NCBI GenBank assembly: GCA_031420365.1
Contig: JANOMP010000343.1
Span: 1 to 64,000, forward strand
Length of the DNA: 64,000 nucleotides
Source: Leadbetterella sp031420365
GTDB lineage: Bacteria; Bacteroidota; Bacteroidia; Cytophagales; Spirosomataceae
Reading direction: 5' to 3'
The position numbers and the translations under genes were made by a program. Below the pieces are notes generated by a model. The model was not told the DNA's origin. It made no database searches and saw only the letters and a list, made by a program, of their open reading frames with translations. Shown piece by piece: positions 50,861 to 60,794 of this stretch. Each line of letters begins with the position of its first letter. The stretch's first letter is position 1.

Positions 50861-51904
50861 TCAAAGTTTAGCTTTTAGTAATCCTTTGTTTATTGCCGAT
50901 GCAATTCCTGGGCCCTCATATATGAAACCTGAATACACTTGAACCAGGCTTGCTCCTGCATTTAGCTTTTCAATAGCATCTTCATAATTACTTATTCCGC
51001 CCACCCCAATTATTCCAAAGCATCCTTTTGATTTTTGGAACAAATAAGCAATAACTTCTGTCGATCGTGCCTTTAATGGTTTGCCCGAAAGTCCACCGGC
51101 ACCTATGGCATTTATTTTTGAACTTTCTGTTTTTAGATTTTCTCTAGAAAGAGTTGTGTTAGTGGCAATAACTCCTGCTATTTTTGATTCAATTACAATT
51201 TCTACAATATCATCGAGTTGGGAATTAGTAAGATCTGGGGCTATTTTCAATAAAATGGGTTTAGTTTTTTTCTTTAAAGAATTTTCTTTTTGAAGAAGCT
51301 TCAATATCTTAGATAAGGGTTCTTTTTCTTGTAATTCTCGTAAGCCTTGTGTATTAGGTGAAGAAACATTAACCACAAAATAATCCACTAAATCAAACAA
51401 ACCGTTAAAAGTTACCAAATAATCGTTAGCTGCGTTTTCATTTTCTGTGGTTTTGTTTTTCCCAATATTGCCACCTACCAGTATATCAGAATTTCGTTGC
51501 CTTAAATTCTCGATTACTTTTTCTAATCCTTCATTATTAAAACCCATTCGGTTTATCAAAGCCGTATCTTTTTTAAGTCTAAATAACCTAGGTTTAGGGT
51601 TTCCATCCTGAGCTTTTGGTGTTACAGTGCCTATTTCGATAAATCCAAAACCCAAATTAGACAATTCGTCAATCCATTGACCATTTTTATCGAAACCTGC
51701 GGCTAAACCAATGGGGTTTTTGAATTTTAAACCAAAAACTTCTTTTTCTAATGCTACACTTTTTACTTCAAAAGAGCTTTTAATAAGCGATGAAATTAAA
51801 GGAATTTTACATGCAATAGATAAGCAATCCATTGCAAAATAATGGATTTTCTCAGGATCAAACTTAGAAATAAAAGGGAAAATTATTTTTTTGTAAACAG
51901 ACAA
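50861..51904 (-). CDS. pyrD: Dihydroorotate dehydrogenase, class 2 (quinone-dependent)
   Basis: This 347-aa FMN enzyme oxidises dihydroorotate to orotate in pyrimidine synthesis and passes electrons to quinone. Motifs are FDPEKIHYFAMDCLS (N-terminal membrane extension), NPIGLAAGFDKNGQWIDEL, GFIEIGTVTPKAQDGNPKPR, FNNEGLEKV, VNVSSPNTQGLRELQ with the catalytic Ser, and ATNTTLSR. The start is a TTG with no ATG nearby upstream. The next genes are ubiE and porT. Confidence 0.95.
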   Translation of the reverse strand: MSVYKKIIFPFISKFDPEKIHYFAMDCLSIACKIPLISSLIKSSFEVKSVALEKEVFGLKFKNPIGLAAGFDKNGQWIDELSNLGFGFIEIGTVTPKAQDGNPKPRLFRLKKDTALINRMGFNNEGLEKVIENLRQRNSDILVGGNIGKNKTTENENAANDYLVTFNGLFDLVDYFVVNVSSPNTQGLRELQEKEPLSKILKLLQKENSLKKKTKPILLKIAPDLTNSQLDDIVEIVIESKIAGVIATNTTLSRENLKTESSKINAIGAGGLSGKPLKARSTEVIAYLFQKSKGCFGIIGVGGISNYEDAIEKLNAGASLVQVYSGFIYEGPGIASAINKGLLKAKL

Positions 51905-52200
51905 GATTAATTTTTTTTAATTTATACAAAATTAAGTCTAAAAGCTTGGAATGACAAATTAGCCTGATTGCCAAATAATCAATTCAATTAGATATAAATA
52001 ATTCTTAGTATAGTACTATTTTTAATTTTTGTCATTCCTGATTTAAATGCGATATTTTTTCCATTTATCATTGATTACATGTCTTTAGTATAAATTTCAT
52101 ATCAATTGTTAAAGTTATTTGTAATTTTAATCGAGATTAATTTCTTAAAAAAACTATAAAAACTTTGAACCTTTTAAAAGTTTCCCGAGTTTTTCGTATT

Positions 52201-52818
52201 GTGGATACAAAGAATAGAATATTAAAATCGGCTGAATTGCTTTTTCTTCGCTTAGGCATTAAGAGCATTACTATGGATGATATTGCTAAAGAACTTGGAA
52301 TATCAAAAAAAACTATTTACCTACACTTTATTGATAAAAATCAAATCGTAAATGAAGTTATTTCAATCGCTTTGGAAAGAGAAAAAATAGAGGCCGAAGT
52401 AATTTATAAAAAAGCCAAGAACCCAATTGATGAGATTTTTCTTAGTACTAATAAAATGTATGAAATATTTGAAAATATTAATCCTGTTATGCTATTCGAT
52501 TTACAAAAATATCACCCTCAAGCATGGGATAAATATTTAGCATTTAAAATAAACTTTTTAGATATAGTAAAAAGGAATATGTTAGATGGAATTCATCAAA
52601 AATTGTACAGAAGCGATGTTGATGTTGAAATAATGGCTAAACTAAGAGTTGAATCTGTTGATTTAGCTTTTAATATGAAGATTTTTTCCCCAAAAAACTT
52701 CAAACTTATTACTGTTCAAATCCATTTTATCGACCACTTCATTAGAGGCATTGTAAGCCCAATAGGGCTGGAGATTTATGAAAAATACAAGCAAGAATTA
52801 AAAATAAATACTTTATGA
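52201..52818 (+). CDS. TetR-family regulator of the efflux operon
   Basis: This 205-aa regulator has an N-terminal TetR helix-turn-helix: KNRILKSAELLFLRLGIKSI, TMDDIAKELGISKKTIYLHF. The ligand-binding C-terminus is diverged, as usual. The frame extends to a TTG at 52165, but the GTG at 52201 (MDTKNRIL) gives the common start in relatives. It overlaps the tolC-like gene by 4 bp, so it probably represses its own operon. The 296-bp upstream gap is AT-rich and should contain the promoter. Confidence 0.92.
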   Translation: MDTKNRILKSAELLFLRLGIKSITMDDIAKELGISKKTIYLHFIDKNQIVNEVISIALEREKIEAEVIYKKAKNPIDEIFLSTNKMYEIFENINPVMLFDLQKYHPQAWDKYLAFKINFLDIVKRNMLDGIHQKLYRSDVDVEIMAKLRVESVDLAFNMKIFSPKNFKLITVQIHFIDHFIRGIVSPIGLEIYEKYKQELKINTL

Positions 52819-54149
52819 TTAAATACATTTCGCTCTTATTTGTTTTGTTATTTAGCATTACAAAACTTGAAGCCCAATATGCTTTTAGCATAGAAGAGGC
52901 CGTAACCTTTGGATTAAAAAATCACGCAAATGTTAAAAATGCCATAGTTGGTATTCAAGATGCCGAGCTCCAAATTAAAGAAATTAAGTATGCTGGTTTG
53001 CCACTGGTAAATGGGCAGTTTTCTTATACCTACAATGCAATTGTTCCTACTTCGATTTTGCCTGCTAAAACATTCAATCCAAATGCTGCAGAGGGTGAAA
53101 TATCCAAAGTAAGATTTGGAGTGCCATGGGGCGGACAGACTGGAATTGGAGTAAATCAATTAATTTTTGATGCTACTTGGTTAGTAGGGATTCGTGCAGC
53201 CGACACCTATCGAAAAATGGCCGCTCAAGAACTGGAGAAGTCGCAAATAGACATAGCAGAAAATGTTAAAAAAGCATATTATTCGGCTCTAGTGGCTGAA
53301 CAGCGTGCAAATATTTTTAATTTAAATATTGCTCGTCTTGATTCAGCTATTTTTCAAACAGTGCAGTATTTTAAACAAGGTTTTGCTGAAAAAATTGATA
53401 TAGATAGACTAAATGTTCAGAGGAATAATCTAGTAACTGAAAAGCAAAAAATCAAAAATTTAATTGAACTTACTTATCAATTATTGAAATTCCAAATGTC
53501 ATATCCAATTGGACAGAAAATTACGCTAACAGACAAACTTGATATTGAAAATGTAAAGTTGATAAGGTCAACATTGGTGGAAGAGGTAAACCCTCAAAAA
53601 AGAATTGAGTTTTCACAAATTGAAACTTCTAGGAAACTTACCTTACTAAACGTAGAAAGAATACAAAAAGGAATTTTTCCGTCTGTTGCTTTTAATGGTA
53701 GTTTTGGGGCTGGACACGGAAATCCTGTTTTTAATCCATTTGAACGATGGTTTCCTAGTTCGGCTTTGTCTTTGGCGGTTAGAATTCCTATTTATGATTC
53801 AGGTTTAAGAAAAGTACAGATGGAACGGCAACGTTTAAATATCATTAAAATTGATAATGGGGCGGAGTTGTTAAAAGAATCTTTTAAACTTCAAAATGAA
53901 CAAGCTAAAATAAACTTAAAAAATGGTTTTGAAAGTTTGGATGTTCAGTCTAGAAATATGGATTTAGCCCAGGAAGTATTAAGTGTTTCCAAAATAAAGT
54001 ACCTGCAAGGCGTTGGTTCTAACCTAGAAGTTGTAAATGCCGAGTCGGATCTTAAACAAGCTCAAAATAACTATTTCAGTGCTCTATATGATGTTTTAAT
54101 TTCTAAAGTTGATTTAGATAAAGCCCAAGGTAATTTAATTAAAAATTAA
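52815..54149 (+). CDS. TolC-family outer-membrane efflux protein
   Basis: This 444-aa protein has a signal peptide (LLFVLLFSITKLEAQ) and two copies of the outer-membrane efflux coiled-coil/barrel repeat: AFSIEEAVTFGLKNHANVKN with the central NVKKAYYSALVAEQRANIFN, and ALSLAVRIPIYDSGLRKVQM with GVGSNLEVVNAESDLKQAQN. It forms the trimeric exit duct of an RND pump. It starts inside the tetR stop and precedes the adaptor by 19 bp. Confidence 0.94.
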   Translation: MIKYISLLFVLLFSITKLEAQYAFSIEEAVTFGLKNHANVKNAIVGIQDAELQIKEIKYAGLPLVNGQFSYTYNAIVPTSILPAKTFNPNAAEGEISKVRFGVPWGGQTGIGVNQLIFDATWLVGIRAADTYRKMAAQELEKSQIDIAENVKKAYYSALVAEQRANIFNLNIARLDSAIFQTVQYFKQGFAEKIDIDRLNVQRNNLVTEKQKIKNLIELTYQLLKFQMSYPIGQKITLTDKLDIENVKLIRSTLVEEVNPQKRIEFSQIETSRKLTLLNVERIQKGIFPSVAFNGSFGAGHGNPVFNPFERWFPSSALSLAVRIPIYDSGLRKVQMERQRLNIIKIDNGAELLKESFKLQNEQAKINLKNGFESLDVQSRNMDLAQEVLSVSKIKYLQGVGSNLEVVNAESDLKQAQNNYFSALYDVLISKVDLDKAQGNLIKN

Positions 54150-54168
54150 AAAATTTACGAAAAATAAT

Positions 54169-55317
54169 ATGAAACAAAATAGACAAAAATTTATCATCGC
54201 TTTTGCAACTATCATCTTAATAGTATCCGTCGTTTCGTGTGGTAAAAAAGAAGACAACACCCTGTTAGGGAAAAAAGCACAATTAGCGGAATTAAAAAAA
54301 GAGCAACTGGCTGTTAATGATAAAATAACAAATCTTCAAAAAGAAATAGAAAAGCTGGAGCCTTCAAAAGAAGAAAAAGTTAAAACCGTGGTGGCATCAC
54401 CTGTTTTAGCTTCAAATTTTCAACATTTTGTTGAATCTACTGGTAGGCTAGAAGCAGAAAACAACGTATTTGTAAGTCCTCAAATGGGTGGAGCTATCAC
54501 TAAAATTTTTGTAAAAGTGGGAGACTTTGTTACCAAAGGACAAAAAATTGCGACTTTGGATAACTCGATATTGAGAAACTCAATTCAAGAAGTTCAACTT
54601 CAACTTGAAACCGCAAAAACAATTTTTGAAAGACAAAAGAATCTTTGGGATCAAAAAATAGGAACAGAAGTACAATATATTCAAGCTAAATCTTCTGTGG
54701 AATCATTAGAGCGTCGGATTGTAACTTTGCGTTCACAAGATGGAATGAATGTAGTTTTATCTCCAATTTCTGGAGTTGTAGATGAAGTAAGGCTTAAAGA
54801 AGGCGAAATAGCTGCACCAGGTTTGGGTATTTTGAGAGTGGTAAATCTAAATGATTTAAAGGTAGTTGCAAATATTTCCGATACCTATGCGGGTACCATT
54901 TCGAAAGGAAACTTGATCTCCATTAAATTTCCTGATTTAAATAAAGAGATTAAAACTGTTATTAGCTATGTAAGTCAAACTATTAATCCGGCTTCTAGGA
55001 CTTTTACAGTAGAAGCTAAAGTGCCAAATATAGACAAATCGCTAAAGCCTAATCTTTTAGCAATTGTTAGTATTAATGACCAGTCGAAAGGTGGAGCAAT
55101 TGTTATTCCACAAAATTTAGTCCAAAACACCGAGCAGGGATCAATAGTTTATGTAATAGAATCAGAAGGAAATAAAAAAATTGCCCGGTCTAGAATTATA
55201 ACGTCTGGCCTTACCTATGACGGAAAAGTGGAGATAAAATCTGGCTTAAAAGTAGGTGATACATTAATTACTGAAGGCTATCAAGAGATTGTTGACGGCC
55301 AATTGGTGAACTATTAA
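54169..55317 (+). CDS. RND efflux periplasmic adaptor (MFP) lipoprotein
   Basis: This 382-aa protein has a lipobox (IVSVVSCGK) and an N-terminal coiled coil (LAELKKEQLAVNDKITNLQK). A biotinyl-lipoyl domain (GGAITKIFVKVGDFVTKGQK, VLSPISGVVDEVRLKEGEIA), beta-barrel (PNLLAIVSIND), and membrane-proximal domain follow. It links the inner-membrane pump to TolC. It sits between the tolC-like and RND genes. Confidence 0.94.
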   Translation: MKQNRQKFIIAFATIILIVSVVSCGKKEDNTLLGKKAQLAELKKEQLAVNDKITNLQKEIEKLEPSKEEKVKTVVASPVLASNFQHFVESTGRLEAENNVFVSPQMGGAITKIFVKVGDFVTKGQKIATLDNSILRNSIQEVQLQLETAKTIFERQKNLWDQKIGTEVQYIQAKSSVESLERRIVTLRSQDGMNVVLSPISGVVDEVRLKEGEIAAPGLGILRVVNLNDLKVVANISDTYAGTISKGNLISIKFPDLNKEIKTVISYVSQTINPASRTFTVEAKVPNIDKSLKPNLLAIVSINDQSKGGAIVIPQNLVQNTEQGSIVYVIESEGNKKIARSRIITSGLTYDGKVEIKSGLKVGDTLITEGYQEIVDGQLVNY

Positions 55318-55349
55318 TTCCACATTTACCAATTTTCAAAAATTAATAT

Positions 55350-58300
55350 ATGAAAGATAATAATAATTTACATGAGTCTGACCAACTTCCAGAGGCCAAA
55401 GGTCTGATTTATAATATGATTGGAGGTTTAGCAAGAAACAAAACTACCGTTTATTTGCTAACTATCCTTGTCACATTTGCAGGCTACTTTATATTTAATG
55501 GCTTACCAAAAGAACAATTTCCTGAAATAGTTGTCCCTACTATTATTGTACAAACGGTATATGCAGGTACTACACCAGCCGATATAGAAAACCTGATAAA
55601 TAAACCGTTAGAAAAGCAGTTGAAATCGGAAAAAGGGGTGAAAAGCATAAAGTCTAACGCTCTACAAGATATTTCTATAATTTCAGTGGAATTTCAAACT
55701 GGGGTGGATGTTCAAGCTGCCAAAGAAAGAGTGAAAAGTGGCATTGACAAAGCAAAAAGAGATTTACCCAAAGATCTTACACAGGATCCTACTGCATTGG
55801 AAGTTAATTTTTCAGAATTTCCAATCATGAACATCAATGTTTCTGGAAATTTTCCTTTAGGTAAACTAAAAAGTTATGCGGAGCAATTACAAGATAAAAT
55901 TGAAGCTTTGCCAGAAATAACACGAGTGGATATAATTGGAGCATTAAATCGTGAGGTCCAGATAAACTTGGATATCAATAAAATGAAGTCGTATGGAATA
56001 ACATTTTTTGATATTCAGTCCGCTGTTCAAGGAGAAAACGTAAATATTTCTGGAGGCGAATTGAATATTAACGATGTTAGGAGAACCTTACGAGTAGCAG
56101 GAGAATTTAAAACGATTTCTCAAATAGAGAATTTGATTTTCCGTACTGGCCAGGGTGCCACTGTAAGACTTGGAGATGTGGCTCAAATTTCTGATTCTAA
56201 TGCGGAGCGCCAAGATTTTGCCAGACTTGACAACAAATCTGTGGTAACTCTAAATATTATAAAGCGTGGCGGAGAAAATTTAGTTATAGCTTCCGAGAAG
56301 ATTTTTGCAATACTAGATGAGTTTAAAGCTGGTGAAGTGCCCCAAGAGTTAGAAATTACTGTAACAGCTGATTCTTCCGAAAGAACAAAAGGGGATATTA
56401 ATGATTTGATAAATACTGTAGTATTGGGTTTTATATTTGTGGTACTTGTACTGATGTTTTTTATGGGTGTGCGTGATGCTATCTTTGTAGGGTTATCCGT
56501 TCCACTTTCTGCCCTATTGGCTTTCTATCCTTTGTTACTAATGGGTTTTACATTAAATACAATTGTACTTTTTGCATTTTTATTAGGTTTGGGAATTGTA
56601 GTTGATGATGCCATTGTGGTAATTGAAAACTCACATAGACTATTCAATCAACATAAAAATCTAAGCATTGTTGAAGCTGTAAAGCTGGCAGCTTCAGAAG
56701 TATTTGTACCCGTATTATCGGGAACATTAACCACCATCGCTCCATTTTTACCGCTGTTATTTTGGAGCGGAATAGTTGGCGAATTTATGAAATACTTGCC
56801 TTTTACCCTCATATTTACTTTAATAGCCTCTTTAATAGTGGCCTATGTTATGAATCCTATCTTTGCTATTTCTTTTATGAAACGAGAAGATGAAGAAAAG
56901 GCAAAACCTGTAAACTTTTCAGCTATAAAAAAACCACTAATGATACTTTTATCAATTGCTGCGTTTTGTTATGTGATTTCTTTTGGTGGGAGCACCACCT
57001 TTAGAGGATTAGCCAATTTCACACTAATGATTACCATTCTTTATGTATTTAATCATTATATACTTACTCCAAAAATTATCATTCCTTTTCAGGAAAGGCT
57101 TTTGCCAAAATTAAAAACGAATTACAAAAAACTAATCTCTTGGCTTATTAAAGGATGGAGGCCAATTTTTGCCGTTTTAAGTATGTTTGTTTTATTGATT
57201 TTTACTTTTGTTATGATGGGGATTGTAAAACCCAAAGTGATATTTTTTCCAAGTGCCGAACCCGATTATATTTATGTGTATAATGTAATGCCCATTGGTA
57301 CCGATGCACTCAAAACCGATATAATGACTCGTGAAATTGAAAAACGAGTGTTCGAAGTTATAAAAGAAAACAAAGCCGAAATGGCTATTAATTCGGTAAT
57401 ATCTAATGTTGGAAAAAATGCTGGAGACCCTATGAACCAAGACCGTGCGGCTACACCTCACAAGTCTAAGGTCACTATAGCATTTGTAAGTAAAATAGAT
57501 AGAGGAAATATTTCTTCACAAGAATTACTAAATAAAGTTAGAGAAAAGCTAAATGGCTTACCAGGAACTGAGATTTCTGTGCAAAGAGAAAATAATGGCC
57601 CCCCCACAGGCAAGCCAATTTCGATAGAAATTATAGGCAAAGAGTTTGATGAAATGATTCGAATCGAAAAAGAGATCAAAGCTAAAATAGCCGCTGCGGG
57701 GATAGAAGGCATTGAAGAGCTAAAATCTGACTTGGTTGTAAATAAGCCCGAAATTATTGTAAATGTGGATAGAGAAAAGGCTTCAAGAGAAGGTATTAGC
57801 TCTGCACAAGTTGCAATGGCTATACGAACGGCCCTTTTTGGTTCAGAAATTTCAAAGTTTAGAGATGCCGAAGACGAGTACCCAATTCAGTTAAGACTAA
57901 AACAAGAGGATAGAAATCAAGTAGAGAAGTTGTTGAGCATGAATATTACCTACAGAGACATGAATTTGGGTGGGGTATTAAGAAATGTGCCTTTGGCTTC
58001 CATTGCTAACATTAGTTATTCTTCTACATTTTCACAAATTAATAGAAAAAATAACGAAAGGATGATTACATTAGGCTCAGATGTTATAGAGCCTTTTAAT
58101 CCAACAGAAGTAAATACTGAGATTTTTAAGACGATTTCAGACATAGCTTTGCCTTCTGGTTATAGTATTCGACAAGGGGGAGAACAAGAAGAACAGGCTG
58201 CAACAGGTGCATTTTTAGCTTCGGCATTTGGAATAGCTATGATCTTAATTTATTTGATTTTGGCGACTCAATTTAATTCAATAGTAAAGCCAATTATAAT

Positions 58301-58772
58301 TTTCGTTACGATTTTGTTAAGCTTAATAGGGGTTTTGTTAGGTTTTATGTTATTTGGAAAAACGTTTTCTGTCTTGATGTCTGGTGTTGGAATAATAGCC
58401 TTAGCCGGAATAGTGGTCAAAAACGGAATTCTGATTATTGAATTTACAGACGAACTCCTAGCTAGAGGCTATAGTTTAAAGGATGCAATTGTAGAAGCGG
58501 GTTCAACGCGTCTTACGCCAGTATTGCTTACAGCTGCTTCTGCAGTATTAGGACTAGTTCCCTTGGCTTTTGGCCTTACAATAGACTTTGCCGCATTATT
58601 TGTAGATCTAAGTTTTAATGTTCACGTTGGAGGCGATAGTGCAGTTTTCTGGAATATTTTGGCTTGGACCATAATATACGGATTAACATTTTCAACTATC
58701 CTTACCTTACTAATTTTGCCTTGTATGTATTATATCAATGAACGCTTAAAATTGAAACTTTGGAAAAAGTAA
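55350..58772 (+). CDS. RND-family inner-membrane efflux permease
   Basis: This 1140-aa pump has the usual two repeats: TM1 near residues 35-50, large periplasmic loops, and the TM4 proton-relay GLGIVVDDAIVVIENSH near 408-425. GIIALAGIVVKNGILIIEFTD is the matching site in the second half. It drives drug or lipid export with the proton motive force. Between TM6 and TM7 there are two extra hydrophobic segments (about residues 525-575), not present in AcrB. It is the last gene of the operon, and a 15-bp hairpin follows the stop. Confidence 0.94.
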   Translation: MKDNNNLHESDQLPEAKGLIYNMIGGLARNKTTVYLLTILVTFAGYFIFNGLPKEQFPEIVVPTIIVQTVYAGTTPADIENLINKPLEKQLKSEKGVKSIKSNALQDISIISVEFQTGVDVQAAKERVKSGIDKAKRDLPKDLTQDPTALEVNFSEFPIMNINVSGNFPLGKLKSYAEQLQDKIEALPEITRVDIIGALNREVQINLDINKMKSYGITFFDIQSAVQGENVNISGGELNINDVRRTLRVAGEFKTISQIENLIFRTGQGATVRLGDVAQISDSNAERQDFARLDNKSVVTLNIIKRGGENLVIASEKIFAILDEFKAGEVPQELEITVTADSSERTKGDINDLINTVVLGFIFVVLVLMFFMGVRDAIFVGLSVPLSALLAFYPLLLMGFTLNTIVLFAFLLGLGIVVDDAIVVIENSHRLFNQHKNLSIVEAVKLAASEVFVPVLSGTLTTIAPFLPLLFWSGIVGEFMKYLPFTLIFTLIASLIVAYVMNPIFAISFMKREDEEKAKPVNFSAIKKPLMILLSIAAFCYVISFGGSTTFRGLANFTLMITILYVFNHYILTPKIIIPFQERLLPKLKTNYKKLISWLIKGWRPIFAVLSMFVLLIFTFVMMGIVKPKVIFFPSAEPDYIYVYNVMPIGTDALKTDIMTREIEKRVFEVIKENKAEMAINSVISNVGKNAGDPMNQDRAATPHKSKVTIAFVSKIDRGNISSQELLNKVREKLNGLPGTEISVQRENNGPPTGKPISIEIIGKEFDEMIRIEKEIKAKIAAAGIEGIEELKSDLVVNKPEIIVNVDREKASREGISSAQVAMAIRTALFGSEISKFRDAEDEYPIQLRLKQEDRNQVEKLLSMNITYRDMNLGGVLRNVPLASIANISYSSTFSQINRKNNERMITLGSDVIEPFNPTEVNTEIFKTISDIALPSGYSIRQGGEQEEQAATGAFLASAFGIAMILIYLILATQFNSIVKPIIIFVTILLSLIGVLLGFMLFGKTFSVLMSGVGIIALAGIVVKNGILIIEFTDELLARGYSLKDAIVEAGSTRLTPVLLTAASAVLGLVPLAFGLTIDFAALFVDLSFNVHVGGDSAVFWNILAWTIIYGLTFSTILTLLILPCMYYINERLKLKLWKK

Positions 58773-58793
58773 GCATTGTAAATTTGGCTTTAC

Positions 58794-58828
58794 CTAGAAA
58801 CCTCCTAACTTGTTTAGGAGGTTTCTAG
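58794..58828 (+). terminator. Strong hairpin terminator of the efflux operon
   Basis: A perfect 15-bp stem (CTAGAAACCTCCTAA with TTAGGAGGTTTCTAG) and a 5-nt loop start 22 bp past the RND stop. A T-rich but interrupted tract follows. Confidence 0.8.
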
Positions 58829-58969
58829 TTTAAATATTTTCTAGAATAGAATAATAATCAATAAAAGAAAACTTAATAATCCCTTTTCCTTAATTTCTTG
58901 AACAAAATTCAAAGAAAGACTCATAGAATATTGGCTCTTTTTTTGAATATGTTTGTAAAAGCGAAATAA

Positions 58970-59839
58970 CTACTTACTATTTACACTTAAAATCTCCACA
59001 TCAAAAATCAAAGGTGCAAATGGGGGAATCTTTGAGTTTCCTGTAGTTCCATATCCAATAGAAGAAGGAAAAACCAATTTTGCTTTTTCCCCTTTCTTTA
59101 ATTTTCCTAGACCTTCCGAAAATCCTGCTATCACATTACCTGCTCCAATAGTATATGGAAATGTTCCACTATCAAAAGAAGTTTCATTTAGATACATTCC
59201 ATTATATTTTACAGACAAAACATCACCCGTTTTTAGAATCTCCTCTTTTGTGGGTTCATTAGTTCTGATAAAACGTAATCCAGTGCTAGTTTTCTCAGTT
59301 ACATTCAATTTCTTCTTTTTTATAAACAAATCTATTTTTTCATCTTCAGAAAAAAGCTTTAAAAGCTCTATCTCTAATAAAATAACTTCATTTTTGGCGA
59401 CCCCCGCAGGAGGTGATTCAGCAAATGCTAAATAGGAGGGAATTAAAAATTGTCCTTTCTCTCCTTCTTTTAATAACAACATAGAAGCCAAAAAACCATC
59501 AAACAATTGAGTTCCATACAAATTAATAATTGTGGAATCTTTAGCTATTTTTTTTTCTAACTGAGTCCCGTTTAGCAACCCAATGGAATAAGCTATATAA
59601 AAATCAAATTTCGCTCCACTTATTTGGCCACTGGGGTTTGTATTTATTAAACGATAAAAAATGCCTGTACTTGGGTCTTTAGTAAAATTAAGAGCGTTTT
59701 TATTTGCATAAGCTGTAATAATAGCCTCATTCTCTTTCAGAATTTTGTCCACATCACTTTCAACAAATTTGCCTAAACATGACACCATTACCACCGCAGG
59801 TAATATCAAAATTACAAATTTTCTAATTTTAAATATCAT
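58970..59839 (-). CDS. FKBP-type peptidyl-prolyl isomerase lipoprotein with two FKBP-like domains (GldI-like)
   Basis: This 289-aa lipoprotein (AVVMVSCLG) has an N-terminal degenerate FKBP-like domain (about residues 70-165). The C-terminal FKBP domain is canonical (about 185-287): VKYNGMYLNETSFDSG, AGNVIAGFSEGLGKLKKGEK and FPSSIGYGTTGNSKIPPFAP. It folds envelope proteins. Two FKBP lipoproteins beside a DHH protein and ndk resemble the gldI neighbourhood of gliding Bacteroidota as I recall it; which of the two is GldI is not certain. Confidence 0.85.
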   Translation of the reverse strand: MIFKIRKFVILILPAVVMVSCLGKFVESDVDKILKENEAIITAYANKNALNFTKDPSTGIFYRLINTNPSGQISGAKFDFYIAYSIGLLNGTQLEKKIAKDSTIINLYGTQLFDGFLASMLLLKEGEKGQFLIPSYLAFAESPPAGVAKNEVILLEIELLKLFSEDEKIDLFIKKKKLNVTEKTSTGLRFIRTNEPTKEEILKTGDVLSVKYNGMYLNETSFDSGTFPYTIGAGNVIAGFSEGLGKLKKGEKAKLVFPSSIGYGTTGNSKIPPFAPLIFDVEILSVNSK

Positions 59840-59924
59840 GCTTATTTATTCATTTTAAAAGAGTGTATGTTCATTTTCGCCTTAAAAACGAACATACAGA
59901 CTAAATATTTATAATAAAATTCTA

Positions 59925-60764
59925 CTATTTAATACCTAAAAGCTCAATATCGAAAACCAATGGAGTATTTGGTGGAATTGATCCACCTGCTCCTTGCTCT
60001 CCATAAGCTAATGAAGAAGGAATCACAAATGTACTTTTTCCACCTACTTTCATTGTCATTAAGGCTTTATCCCAACCTGGAATAACTTGCCCCATCGCAA
60101 TAGGAAATGAAAACTCTTGTCCTTTAGGATTCTGATCAAATATTTTTCCATCCATAAACTTTCCTACATAATTAACAGATACGGTTTTCCCTTGCGTTGG
60201 CGTTGCCCCAGTACCCACAACATTTTCAAGAAAATAAATTCCATCAATGGTTTTAGTGGCGGTTTTAAGACTTTTTGCTACAAATTCTTCAATAAATTTA
60301 CCTTCATTATTTTTCTTCTCTATCATTGCTTTCTGAAAACCTTCCTTTGTTTGAACTTTGGTCATTTTAACAGTAAATTTCAAATCACTTCCCTTTTTGA
60401 TACCTGGAGGCAAAGGTTGTGTCATGGCATTAAACAAAGAATCAGCACTTACCAATACAGTTGTGCTATCTCCTTCGGCAATGTGAAATAATGCACTTTC
60501 AAAAGAACCCTTAAATTGTCCTTTTTGAAGAGGCACTGTAAAAGGTTGACCTTCTTTATAGCTGTCTTTTATTACGGAATCAGTAGAAGATTTAATAATA
60601 AGGTGAAATGTTACTATATCTCCATCTTTCCCTACTTGGCCAGATTTTCCTTTCTCGTGAATTTGTAATCTATCCCCATCGGCTGTGGTAGTTACTTTAA
60701 ATTTATCGCAAGAAGTTAAACCCGCAATAATAAATAGACCTAAAACTTTAGTACTTAATTTCAT
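59925..60764 (-). CDS. FKBP-type peptidyl-prolyl isomerase lipoprotein
   Basis: This 279-aa lipoprotein (AGLTSCDKF) has an N-terminal FKBP-like domain (about 45-140) with VTFHLIIKSSTDSVIKDSYK. The classical C-terminal FKBP domain has VSVNYVGKFMDGKIFDQNPK, MGQVIPGWDKALMTMKVGGK and PSSLAYGEQGAGGSIPPNTP. It is a paralogue of the gene 85 bp downstream and probably co-transcribed with it. It catalyses proline isomerisation in the periplasm. Confidence 0.9.
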   Translation of the reverse strand: MKLSTKVLGLFIIAGLTSCDKFKVTTTADGDRLQIHEKGKSGQVGKDGDIVTFHLIIKSSTDSVIKDSYKEGQPFTVPLQKGQFKGSFESALFHIAEGDSTTVLVSADSLFNAMTQPLPPGIKKGSDLKFTVKMTKVQTKEGFQKAMIEKKNNEGKFIEEFVAKSLKTATKTIDGIYFLENVVGTGATPTQGKTVSVNYVGKFMDGKIFDQNPKGQEFSFPIAMGQVIPGWDKALMTMKVGGKSTFVIPSSLAYGEQGAGGSIPPNTPLVFDIELLGIK

Positions 60765-60794
60765 TAGAATGTATTTTGGTATGATTATAAAAAC

